Source of the DNA: Lachnoclostridium phytofermentans
GTDB taxonomy: Bacteria > Bacillota > Clostridia > Lachnospirales > Lachnospiraceae
Length of the DNA stretch: 7,213 bases
Direction: 5' to 3'
Assembly: GCA_003526525.1 (NCBI GenBank)
Contig: DPVV01000576.1
Span: 1-7,213 of the forward strand
A program made the position numbers and the translations under genes. The first letter of the stretch is position 1. Each line of letters starts with the position of its first letter. Positions 1-5,684 of this stretch are shown here, piece after piece. The notes beneath the pieces were generated by a model that saw only the letters and a list, made by a program, of their open reading frames with translations, made no database searches and was not told the DNA's origin.

Positions 1-1540
1 TTTGCGAAGAAGTTGACGTACAGCCTGAACCACATAGTTTAAAGTCATTGCAGATATTTTTTATCGCCCTGTAGGATGATCGATATACATCGGCATAATC
101 CTCTAGAGTAAAAAATCCAAAAAGATGTAAATCCACTGAAATCCACGGTGAAAATAGCCACCGCTTCAGTTCTTCAATCCCGTAACGCACAACCAGATGC
201 TCCATTAATCCGGAAATAAGGTGGTTCCACTGCTCTATATCCGCGGGAGGCGATAGGTACACAGGTCTTTTGAAAATCTGCACCCTGTTTTTTGCCATAG
301 CGGAAGGCATATGCCCCAATTCCAACATGGGTTTCGCCCCCGTAGAAAGAATGAAGTCCAGAAGTTGATCCAGATACACATAATTAACAGATATTTTACC
401 ATAGAAATCACTGGTATACAGCATCATATCATCATCCAGGATTCCCTTGCATCTAATGTAACGGAATCCTACCGTTTTCTGAAGATTCACTATCTGATTC
501 TGCATGGAGGCGTTTAAAATATCTCTCGCATATCCGGCATTTATCATTATCTTCCAATTGTGGCTAAGCTGACAGCGTACATTGCTGATATTAGCCGATA
601 TTTCGCAGGTCCCCGCAGCAGGTAGCGTAACCACTTCTTCTGCTTGTTCAGCATATTTCATCAGTGATGTAAATGATGTAGAAAAACCTTCCTCCACTAG
701 CACATCCGGCTGATAATGACTGCGTTTCATCTCCCCCATGCTACGTCTATACTGTCCCGGGGTAATGCCGTTATGCTGCTTAAAAGCATCTATCAGGGCA
801 CTTGGGCTGGAAAACCCGCTTTCATATGCAATTTCGGTAATCGTTTTCTCACCCCGAAGCAGCGCAGCTGCATGAAGCAGACGTACCTGTGTCAGATACC
901 CGGTAAATGAAATCCCCAGATATTTCTGAAAGCTTCTTGAAATATAAGATGCACTCAGATAGGTATGAGAGGATAAATCCGCAAGCGTAATACTATCGCG
1001 ATAATTTCTATGAATATAGTCTACCGCTGCCCGAAGTCTTTCTCTCCCCGATTCTTTGCCTGATCTTTTTTTATTTTTGGAAAAATTTCTGAGTAGATCA
1101 TCCATCAAAGTTATGATCCTGCTCCGAAGATGGATGGAGAGGTCGGATTCTTTTTTATACCACGCTCGGAAAGCCAATGCGAAATCACGTCTGAGAATAT
1201 CAAAAATCTGTTGCTTGTCTTCGCTGTACAGAAATGATTTGCAGTTGATATTCGGATTACTGGTTTCGGGGCTGAATGTGACTATAAATGATGGCGAAAG
1301 CAACAATGCAATTGCCAGAGCATTTTCTTCCAAAACGATGCTGTGCATCTGAAAACTGTTAATGACAAAGATATCTTCCTGTGAAATACTATATGCCTTA
1401 TCAGCTTCCTCCATATGAAGCCAGCCATTTCCTTTCAGAATAAATACAATTTTAATTTCCTGACTCCATGCTTTAAAAGCTTCACCATGTTTCATCGTTA
1501 TAAATTCAAATTCCGTATTTACACCATCATTCATATTCAT
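1..1540 (-). CDS. AraC-family regulator with C-terminal GH39 (beta-xylosidase-like) domain, partial (3' end outside window)
   Basis: The minus strand is open for 513 codons from ATG at 1540 to the left edge, so the C-terminus is missing. Residues about 8-95 look like an AraC-type N-terminal cupin sensor. Residues about 168-268 hold two helix-turn-helix units, ending in the typical AraC signature ITPGQYRR (259-266). From about residue 310 the sequence follows glycoside hydrolase family 39: VGFRYIR (357-363), DDDM (369-372), then LDQLLDFILSTGAKPMLELG (390-409). Where active GH39 enzymes carry the acid/base motif WNEP, this protein reads WISVD (466-470), so the catalytic Glu is absent. I infer a cytoplasmic transcription factor that uses a dead GH39 fold to sense a xylo-oligosaccharide or other glycan, with targets probably outside the window. 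GGGGG at 1544-1548 sits 3 nt before this ATG and 9 nt before a second in-frame ATG at 1534, which may be the true start. The gene is richer in G+C than its neighbours. Family assignment is strong; ligand and targets are unknown. Confidence 0.88.
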   Translation of the reverse strand, partial: MNMNDGVNTEFEFITMKHGEAFKAWSQEIKIVFILKGNGWLHMEEADKAYSISQEDIFVINSFQMHSIVLEENALAIALLLSPSFIVTFSPETSNPNINCKSFLYSEDKQQIFDILRRDFALAFRAWYKKESDLSIHLRSRIITLMDDLLRNFSKNKKRSGKESGRERLRAAVDYIHRNYRDSITLADLSSHTYLSASYISRSFQKYLGISFTGYLTQVRLLHAAALLRGEKTITEIAYESGFSSPSALIDAFKQHNGITPGQYRRSMGEMKRSHYQPDVLVEEGFSTSFTSLMKYAEQAEEVVTLPAAGTCEISANISNVRCQLSHNWKIMINAGYARDILNASMQNQIVNLQKTVGFRYIRCKGILDDDMMLYTSDFYGKISVNYVYLDQLLDFILSTGAKPMLELGHMPSAMAKNRVQIFKRPVYLSPPADIEQWNHLISGLMEHLVVRYGIEELKRWLFSPWISVDLHLFGFFTLEDYADVYRSSYRAIKNICNDFKLCGSGCTSTSSQ

Positions 1541-1624
1541 CAACCCCCATCTAACCTATTCCGTCTGTACATGCTTTGTGCAGCGTCCTTTTGAATCAGG
1601 AGATGCGATTTTCAAATTAAATTA
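1541..1624. other. Intergenic gap marking a base-composition change
   Basis: This 84-bp gap separates azoR from the AraC/GH39 gene, both on the minus strand. I see neither a terminator after azoR nor a convincing promoter before the regulator. Hand counts give about 50% G+C in blocks inside the regulator (601-660: 30 of 60; 721-780: 32 of 60) against 33% in azoR (1681-1740: 20 of 60). Read-through from azoR is possible but unproven. Confidence 0.5.
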
Positions 1625-2221
1625 TTAGAATTCTTTTGCTATTAAATCTGCCTTTTCTTTTCCTTCTTTTACTTTAGCTTCAACATCAGCTCCAATGATA
1701 TCCAAATTCTCAATTGCTAATGTTTGAATATCACTAACACCAAGGAAACCTAAGATTGTTTTTACATAACGGTCTCCCATTTCATAAGGAGCGTTACCAT
1801 ACTCTCCACCTCTAGCTACAATGTGTACCGCCTTCTTATTTTGTAAAAGTCCTTTTGGACCTTCTGCTGTATAATGAAATGTAATGCCTGTTATGGAAAT
1901 GTAATCAAAATAAGCTTTTAAGATTGCAGGGGATCCCAAGTTCCACATAGGCGCTGCAATTACATATTTATCTGCCTCTGCAAACTGAAATGCATACTTA
2001 AGGAATGTTGTATTTTTCTTAGTTTCATCTTTTATACAACCCATTGTTTCTAAATCCTCAGGACGTAAAAAATCAATTTTTTCTTTATATAAATCTAATT
2101 CAACTACCTCATCCTCAGGATGTTGCTTCTTATATTCCTCAATAAAATGATCGGATACCTGAAATGTTCTTGAAACGCCTTCTGGCTTAATATTTGCCTT
2201 GATATATAATACTTTACTCAT
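1625..2221 (-). CDS. azoR: FMN-dependent NADH azoreductase (AzoR/AcpD family)
   Basis: A 198-aa protein of normal family length. AzoR enzymes are cytoplasmic flavodoxin-fold homodimers that use NAD(P)H and FMN for two-electron reduction of quinones and azo dyes, generally protecting against thiol and quinone stress. The N-terminal strand KVLYIKAN (3-10) leads to the FMN-phosphate region, with SRTF at 17-20. PMWNLGSPAILKAYFDYIS (91-109) matches the FMN-binding PMYNF loop and following helix of E. coli AzoR. GITFHYT (112-118), GPKGLL (121-126) and ARGGEYG (136-142) complete the pattern. The start at 2221 is chosen because AGGAGG lies 6 nt upstream; an in-frame ATG at 2263 would add 14 residues unlike the family and bury that site. 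A near-consensus promoter lies at 2413-2441, giving a leader of about 185 nt. The gene is probably monocistronic, although no terminator is visible before the AraC/GH39 gene. The physiological substrate cannot be told from sequence. Confidence 0.93.
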   Translation of the reverse strand: MSKVLYIKANIKPEGVSRTFQVSDHFIEEYKKQHPEDEVVELDLYKEKIDFLRPEDLETMGCIKDETKKNTTFLKYAFQFAEADKYVIAAPMWNLGSPAILKAYFDYISITGITFHYTAEGPKGLLQNKKAVHIVARGGEYGNAPYEMGDRYVKTILGFLGVSDIQTLAIENLDIIGADVEAKVKEGKEKADLIAKEF

Positions 2222-2280
2222 AATATTCCTCCTATTATTCGTGCAATTTATTTCATACAACATTTATATAAAATCTTATA

Positions 2281-2331
2281 CTAAATAGCAGAAGTCAAAG
2301 CGGATATCAATCCGCTTACTTTACTTGCCAT
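2281..2331 (-). CDS. Possible 16-codon leader ORF upstream of azoR
   Basis: ATG at 2331 opens a 16-codon frame, MASKVSGLISALTSAI, ending in TAG at 2281. It lies inside the inferred azoR leader, 59 nt before the azoR start. AGAGG lies 10 nt upstream of the ATG and GAGG 2 nt upstream, so initiation is possible but not compelling. The peptide is rich in Ala, Ser, Leu and Ile with one Lys and could form a short amphipathic helix. A perfect 8-bp inverted repeat (2298-2317) lies within the frame, so translating it could disrupt the hairpin and affect azoR. It may equally be chance; I recognise no family. Confidence 0.2.
   Translation of the reverse strand: MASKVSGLISALTSAI
2298..2317. repeat. Perfect inverted repeat in azoR leader
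   Basis: AAGCGGAT (2298-2305) and ATCCGCTT (2310-2317) form a perfect 8-bp stem with a 4-nt loop, within the inferred 5' leader of azoR about 77 nt before its start codon. No T-run follows on the minus strand, so it is not a standard terminator. It could be an mRNA stem-loop or an operator for a redox or quinone-sensing repressor. No regulator gene is adjacent. Confidence 0.5.
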
Positions 2332-2412
2332 AGCCTCATTGCCTCTACATGGCTTAATTACCGAGACCTAATGTATTCTTTAACAAATTTATCATCTGCT
2401 ATCTTTGAGGTG

Positions 2413-2441
2413 ATTGTATTTCTTTTTTCTCTCGATGTCAA
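2413..2441 (-). promoter_or_regulatory. Near-consensus sigma-A promoter for azoR
   Basis: On the minus strand TTGACA (2441-2436) is followed after exactly 17 bp by TACAAT (2418-2413): a perfect -35 and a one-mismatch -10. Transcription should start near 2405 and run into azoR. No other gene start lies between, so azoR is the target. Confidence 0.75.
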
Positions 2442-2554
2442 CAGCTTGGATTAAAAATTATTATAAGATTTATTTTAAGAATTTGATAAATAGGTGCTAA
2501 TTTAGAACTGTCAATCAGGCTATTCTAAGGTTTAAATATTGTGGTGGGGTATAA

Positions 2555-2603
2555 AAAACTCCTTACCCATTTCACACTTTAGGGAGCAAGGGTAAGGAGT
2601 TTT
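2555..2603 (-). terminator. Rho-independent terminator after the superoxide reductase gene
   Basis: The arms at 2555-2568 and 2590-2603 pair perfectly over 14 bp around a 21-nt loop. On the minus strand the stem is followed by a TTTTTT run. It begins 2 nt after the superoxide reductase stop codon. On the plus strand the trailing TTTT is short, so termination in that direction would be weaker. Confidence 0.85.
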
Positions 2604-2605
2604 GG

Positions 2606-2980
2606 TTAATCAATATCTGCTTTCCATAGACCATGTAAATTACAGTAAGCATAAGCGGCCATTGCCTTATCACCAGAGGATACATCAAATTGAACGATTG
2701 GTTCATCCCCATGGCGTAAGAATTTATACTGCCCACCACTTCGGGTTTCTAAAATGACGGTTGTAATAGAATGCTCTTCTGTCATTGGATGAGCAACACT
2801 TCCAACGTTTACTTTTACGGTATTACCGCTACAGGTGACAATAGGAATGTGTTTCTCCGTACTTGCCTCCATTGTATTAGGACTTATTTCTTCCGCGTTC
2901 TTAAGGTATTCAACAGAAGCATAAGTATTCGTAACTGGAATAATTAAACTGTCGTTATCGCATTTATAGAATTTCATCAT
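2606..2980 (-). CDS. Superoxide reductase (desulfoferrodoxin/neelaredoxin family) lacking iron centre I
   Basis: A 124-aa cytoplasmic protein. Superoxide reductases reduce superoxide to hydrogen peroxide without making oxygen, usually taking electrons from rubredoxin. The Fe(His4Cys) site is complete: EKH (42-44, His44), VAHPM (62-66, His64), EEH (68-70, His70) and CNLHGLW (113-119, Cys113 and His116). Lys43 and Glu42 match the charged pair beside the iron in known enzymes. The N-terminus MKFYKCDND (2-10) resembles a desulfoferrodoxin domain, but only one of the four cysteines that hold centre I (Cys7) remains. This is the arrangement of the Treponema pallidum-type class III enzyme. AGGAAG lies about 9 nt before the first ATG; the second ATG, at 2977, is equally plausible. 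A Ser/Asn-rich protein gene ends 26 bp upstream on the same strand, so the two are probably co-transcribed, ending at the 2555-2603 terminator. Confidence 0.93.
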   Translation of the reverse strand: MMKFYKCDNDSLIIPVTNTYASVEYLKNAEEISPNTMEASTEKHIPIVTCSGNTVKVNVGSVAHPMTEEHSITTVILETRSGGQYKFLRHGDEPIVQFDVSSGDKAMAAYAYCNLHGLWKADID

Positions 2981-3006
2981 AACTATATACTTCCTCTCTA
3001 AACTCC

Positions 3007-3294
3007 TTATTCTCCTCCAGGTCCATCTCTTCTTGGTACGTCATCTGGTGATACATCTTTGTAGTTATTAGAACAGTTTCTTGAGCTATTTGTTGAGCTA
3101 TTTCTTGAGCTGTTTGTTGAACTATTTCTTGAGCTTTCTGTTGAATTTCTTGAGTTTTCTGTTGAATTTTTTGTACTGTTTTTATCTGGATTTGGAATAT
3201 CTCCATCACCATATTCTGTATTATAGTCATAATCAAAATTTATTCCGTCTTTTGTTCCGCAATCTTTCGAGGAAGTCGTTTTCTTAATTTCCAT
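3007..3294 (-). CDS. Ser/Asn-rich repeat protein, function unknown
   Basis: A 95-aa, strongly hydrophilic protein with no signal peptide or membrane segment. Residues 1-38 are charged and contain an acidic, Tyr-containing stretch (DYDYNTEYGDGD, 21-32). Residues about 39-77 are low complexity, built from 4-residue units such as NSST and NSSR that alternate as an 8-residue period. The C-terminus (81-95) is VSPDDVPRRDGPGGE, a Gly/Pro/Arg tail of different character. The ATG at 3294 follows AGAGG with a 5-nt gap. The superoxide reductase gene starts 26 bp downstream on the same strand, so an operon is likely. I do not recognise a family. A surface, spore-coat or disordered linker role would fit, but nothing proves one. 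A second minus-strand frame (2964-3236) is open across the same DNA because the repeat units are multiples of 3 nt; it lacks a ribosome binding site and I treat it as a shadow. Confidence 0.65.
   Translation of the reverse strand: MEIKKTTSSKDCGTKDGINFDYDYNTEYGDGDIPNPDKNSTKNSTENSRNSTESSRNSSTNSSRNSSTNSSRNCSNNYKDVSPDDVPRRDGPGGE
3081..3173. repeat. 12-bp tandem repeat inside the Ser/Asn-rich gene
   Basis: Eight consecutive units begin with TTGA: 3081, 3093, 3105, 3117, 3129, 3141, 3150 and 3162. Seven are 12 bp and the one at 3141 is 9 bp. The typical unit is TTGAGCTATTTC with scattered substitutions. Alternate units end in G or C, giving a 24-bp higher-order period (8 residues on the minus strand). 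All lengths are multiples of 3, so unit gain or loss keeps the reading frame. Confidence 0.9.
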
Positions 3295-3335
3295 AGAAAC
3301 CTCTTTTCTGGCTCTATACGCCTAAATAATAGTGG

Positions 3336-3341
3336 ATTATA
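3336..3341 (-). promoter_or_regulatory. Possible -10 element for the Ser/Asn-rich/SOR operon
   Basis: The minus strand carries a perfect TATAAT at 3341-3336, 41 nt before the ATG at 3294. No good -35 box is visible at normal spacing, so either an activator is needed or this is a chance match in AT-rich DNA. Confidence 0.3.
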
Positions 3342-3458
3342 AAAATAAAGCTTTTTGAAAATGAAAAGTGCCTTTTGACACATACTAATTAATAAATTTA
3401 TGAAAAAATCCAAATTATGAAATTGTAATTCTAAATTTCCATGAATGAGCTTATAAAA

Positions 3459-3593
3459 TTAAACATCATTATTTGGAATTGATTTTCTCTTAGCATTTGG
3501 ATTTTGATTTTGATTTTCTGCTGTAATTGGTGTCTGACCGTTTGCTTTTTCTTTTCTTGCTTCCTTATTATCCGGTTGACTATCCTTTGGCAT
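3459..3593 (-). CDS. Small hydrophilic protein (44 aa), function unknown
   Basis: ATG at 3593 follows a consensus AGGAGG with a 6-nt gap, and the frame runs 44 codons to TAA at 3459. The protein begins MPKDSQPDNKEARKEKANGQ, continues with an Asn/Gln-rich stretch (QNQNPN near residue 30) and ends KSIPNNDV. It is rich in Lys, Asn and Gln, with no Cys, Trp, membrane segment or signal peptide, so it is probably cytoplasmic and disordered. The strong ribosome binding site and the biased composition argue for a real gene. A small spore-type or nucleic-acid-associated protein is conceivable, but I recognise no family. It lies 164 bp upstream of the Ser/Asn-rich gene on the same strand. GTGTC-AAAA-GGCAC followed by a T-rich stretch (minus strand, about 3370-3383) could be a weak terminator between them. 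Confidence 0.6.
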   Translation of the reverse strand: MPKDSQPDNKEARKEKANGQTPITAENQNQNPNAKRKSIPNNDV

Positions 3594-3705
3594 AGAAATC
3601 CTCCTTTCTTTTAATTCATGCTACGATTATTTAAAATTGATTTATTCCGTTACTAGTATTGGCAATCTGAATTATTCTATGTATGTTATTCCTAGGGAAA
3701 GAAAA

Positions 3706-3735
3706 AGAGCTCTTGCACATTAATGCAACAGCTCT
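3706..3735 (-). terminator. Terminator downstream of the UDG-like gene
   Basis: Arms 3706-3717 and 3724-3735 pair over 12 bp with a single C-C mismatch around a 6-nt loop. On the minus strand the stem runs into a T-rich tail (CTCTTTTTCTTT). It lies about 115 bp beyond the UDG-like gene's stop codon, and the AT-rich DNA between shows nothing else. Confidence 0.7.
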
Positions 3736-3849
3736 AGTATTGTTTCTTATAGTTTATTAGGAAATCTAGTTTTAAATATTATTAAAATCCTATAGTTTTT
3801 TACTGTTATGAAAATTCATAATTAAAAATATTTAAAACTTTAACGTCTA

Positions 3850-4593
3850 CTACCATACTCTTTTTTGAAGATAATTCATCATCTTAATTTTATTATCATG
3901 AAATTGAGAAATTCGATTAACATTGGCGCCAGAAGGATGTGGAAAACCTATTAATATTTGATTTTTTGAAATAAGTCCTTCACTTTCTAATTGAATTAGA
4001 ACTTCTTCCACTGCTCGTCCAAGAGGAATAAGTAATACATTTTCTTTCTCCTTTAGACTATTGTATTCTTCTAGAAAGTTATCATAGATATACTTTGTTA
4101 GCAAATTGCTTTTTAGTAATTTTGGAGTATGTCCAGAATAATTTTGCTTCTTTAAAAAAACAGAATATGGTATTAAAGAAACGGTGTGTAATAATTCATC
4201 CTTCTCCGAAAAAAGTTCGCTTGTACTATTTATCCCTAATAAATTAGGTAATTCTAATTCATCCAGCATATGAATTATATTCTTTCTAATAACTCCACTA
4301 AAACGACCTGCTACTTTACATTCATATTGGATTTGTTCTATTGGCAAATTCAAATTAAGCCCTTTTTTAGCAGTTGCTATTGCAGTGCTCATCTGTTGAA
4401 ATCCTGGGGTTATACCAATGATAAAAATCCTTGTCTCTATATTTCTATACTCATTATGGGGAGCATAATAAATTTCGATATCCCCTTCTTTTTCAATAAG
4501 AAATTCTCTTGTTAGAATTTCTTGCTTCTCGTATTTCTCTTTTAATGGTAACTTATTGATTGCATCCTGATAATCTAATAATGTTTTTTTCAT
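3850..4593 (-). CDS. Uracil-DNA glycosylase superfamily protein, divergent, SMUG-like motifs
   Basis: A 247-aa soluble protein. Two hallmarks of the uracil-DNA glycosylase fold are visible. A hydrophobic strand leads into motif 1, IFIIGITPGFQQM (56-68), comparable to GMNPG in SMUG1 and GINPG in MUG/TDG. Motif 2 is IGFPHPSGAN (215-224), comparable to HPSP/HPSPRN. Between them, LIPYSVF (140-146) and VLLIPLGRAVEEVL (186-199) look like core strands and helices. The segment YYAPHNEYRN (42-51) before motif 1 seems characteristic of this branch. The motif-1 position that is catalytic Asn in SMUG1 and TDG is Thr here (GITPG), so substrate or activity may differ from plain uracil excision. ATG at 4593 follows GGCAGG with a short gap. 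exoIII lies upstream on the same strand, behind a terminator. A repair or anti-phage glycosylase is possible; the superfamily call is firmer than the function. Confidence 0.75.
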   Translation of the reverse strand: MKKTLLDYQDAINKLPLKEKYEKQEILTREFLIEKEGDIEIYYAPHNEYRNIETRIFIIGITPGFQQMSTAIATAKKGLNLNLPIEQIQYECKVAGRFSGVIRKNIIHMLDELELPNLLGINSTSELFSEKDELLHTVSLIPYSVFLKKQNYSGHTPKLLKSNLLTKYIYDNFLEEYNSLKEKENVLLIPLGRAVEEVLIQLESEGLISKNQILIGFPHPSGANVNRISQFHDNKIKMMNYLQKRVW

Positions 4594-4624
4594 AAAACCT
4601 GCCTCTACATAAAGGATTTTTAAG

Positions 4625-4658
4625 TAAATTGATTGCGTATGATAAGGTAATCAATTTA
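4625..4658. repeat. Perfect 10-bp inverted repeat upstream of the UDG-like gene
   Basis: TAAATTGATT (4625-4634) and AATCAATTTA (4649-4658) are perfect inverted copies 14 bp apart, starting 31 bp before the UDG-like ATG. The arms are AT-rich and no T-run follows on the minus strand. The centre-to-centre distance of 24 bp would suit a dimeric operator. I see no convincing promoter in 4594-4730, and chance is not excluded. Confidence 0.4.
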
Positions 4659-4730
4659 ATATAAAATAATATTTCAATAGGATTTAAGACATAGCTCTTT
4701 TATCTATTACCAATATCTTGCCCTTTTTAA

Positions 4731-4768
4731 AAAGGATTACAACGCTAAGTACTTCGTTGTAATCCTTT
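4731..4768. terminator. Strong rho-independent terminator after exoIII
   Basis: Arms 4731-4744 and 4755-4768 pair perfectly over 14 bp around a 10-nt loop. The minus strand continues with TTTTT, fitting termination of exoIII, whose stop is 19 bp before it. The plus strand also continues with TTTGTTT, so it may work in both directions. It separates exoIII from the UDG-like gene. Confidence 0.88.
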
Positions 4769-4787
4769 GTTTACTTTTCTAATAAAT

Positions 4788-5540
4788 TTACTTTATTTCT
4801 AATTCAATTGGACAATGGTCAGAACCTAATACCTGTGCATGAATCTTTGCATCAACCAATTTACTTTCTAATCCTTTGGATGCTATGAAATAGTCAATAC
4901 GCCAACCTGTATTCTTTTCTCTCGCCTTAAATCGATAAGACCACCAAGAATACATATCCGTTGCATCTGGATAAAAATAACGGAACGTATCGATAAACCC
5001 AGATTCTAACAGTTCACTAAACTTTGTTCTCTCTTCGATTGTAAAACCTGCATTCATCTGATTTGTCTTAGGATTTTTAAGATCTATCTCTTTATGTGCT
5101 ACATTTAAATCCCCACATACAATGACTGGCTTTGTTTCTTCCAATCTCTTAAGATAGCTACGGAATTCATCTTCCCAAACCATACGGTAAGAAAGTCTTG
5201 CTAACTCATTTTGAGAATTTGGAGTATACACTGTCACCATATAAAAATCCTCAAATTCTAACGTAATAACTCGTCCTTCCTTATCATGTTCCTCAATACC
5301 AATTCCATAGGTTACTTGTAGTGGTTCTTTCTTTGTAAAGATAGCAGTACCCGAATACCCCTTTTTCTCAGCATAATTCCAGTATTGATAATAGCCATCT
5401 AAATCAAGTTCTATCTGTCCAGCCTGTAATTTACTTTCCTGTATACAAAAGATGTCTGCATCTACTTCTTTAAAAAAATCACAGAATCCCTTTTGAACAC
5501 ATGCACGGATCCCATTTACATTCCATGATACTAATTTCAT
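4788..5540 (-). CDS. xth: Exodeoxyribonuclease III (AP endonuclease, EEP family)
   Basis: A 250-aa protein of usual family length. ExoIII enzymes are cytoplasmic, Mg2+-dependent nucleases that cut the backbone 5' to abasic sites in base-excision repair and degrade duplex DNA 3' to 5'. All catalytic blocks are present in order: SWNVNGIR (5-12, metal-site Asn7), QESK (34-37, Glu35), VYTPN (104-108, Tyr105), GDLNVAH (143-149, Asp144 and Asn146), WWSYR (199-203), WRIDYF (213-218, Asp216) and GSDHCPI (239-245, Asp241 and His242). No Shine-Dalgarno sequence precedes the ATG at 5540 (only AAGA nearby), but the start is fixed by the conserved MKLVSWN opening and an in-frame TGA upstream. AGAGGAG occurs about 40 nt further up with no useful start after it. 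An extended -10 promoter is proposed at 5685-5693. Symbol xth or exoA by family; the motif set makes this secure. Confidence 0.96.
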   Translation of the reverse strand: MKLVSWNVNGIRACVQKGFCDFFKEVDADIFCIQESKLQAGQIELDLDGYYQYWNYAEKKGYSGTAIFTKKEPLQVTYGIGIEEHDKEGRVITLEFEDFYMVTVYTPNSQNELARLSYRMVWEDEFRSYLKRLEETKPVIVCGDLNVAHKEIDLKNPKTNQMNAGFTIEERTKFSELLESGFIDTFRYFYPDATDMYSWWSYRFKAREKNTGWRIDYFIASKGLESKLVDAKIHAQVLGSDHCPIELEIK

Positions 5541-5601
5541 ATTTATCTTGTATTGTGCGGCTAATCATAACTACACAATAAACTCCTCTCTACTAACACT
5601 A

Positions 5602-5677
5602 AAAATGATGATAGACTGTTCATAATAGCCATTTTATATCTATAGTAGAACTATTTATTATAAATACTCATCATTTT
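5602..5677. repeat. Widely spaced 10-bp inverted repeat in the exoIII leader
   Basis: AAAATGATGA (5602-5611) and TCATCATTTT (5668-5677) are perfect inverted copies bounding a 76-bp AT-rich segment just downstream of the proposed exoIII promoter. Ends of this kind could be a miniature insertion remnant or a long-range RNA stem in the leader; no flanking target duplication is obvious. Confidence 0.3.
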
Positions 5678-5684
5678 CTATTCT

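Noticed and set aside
311..1352. Three plus-strand ORFs of 64-98 codons (311-517, 716-910, 1056-1352)
   Set aside because: All lie antisense to the AraC/GH39 frame, have no ribosome binding sites, and resemble no protein family.
2222..2263. Upstream in-frame ATG for azoR at 2263
   Set aside because: It would add 14 residues unlike the family and place the AGGAGG site inside the gene; 2221 is the better start.
2354..2395. 13-codon ORF MINLLKNTLGLGN in the azoR leader
   Set aside because: No ribosome binding site, and nothing distinctive about its position or sequence.
3081..3173. CRISPR-like short repeat array
   Set aside because: The units are 12 bp, contiguous and in frame, with no spacers.
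2964..3236. 90-codon minus-strand frame, Gln/Ile-rich and coiled-coil-like
   Set aside because: It overlaps the better-supported Ser/Asn-rich gene and the SOR start, has no ribosome binding site, and its regularity follows from the 12-bp repeat.
3081..3287. 68-codon plus-strand ORF rich in Leu/Phe, membrane-like
   Set aside because: It is the antisense reading of the tandem repeat, with no ribosome binding site.
3360..3458. Sporulation sigma-factor -10 look-alikes (CATANNNT) upstream of the Ser/Asn-rich gene
   Set aside because: The DNA is so AT-rich that such matches are expected by chance, and no matching -35 elements were found at proper spacing.
4270..4515. 81-codon plus-strand ORF
   Set aside because: Antisense to the UDG-like gene, with no start signals.
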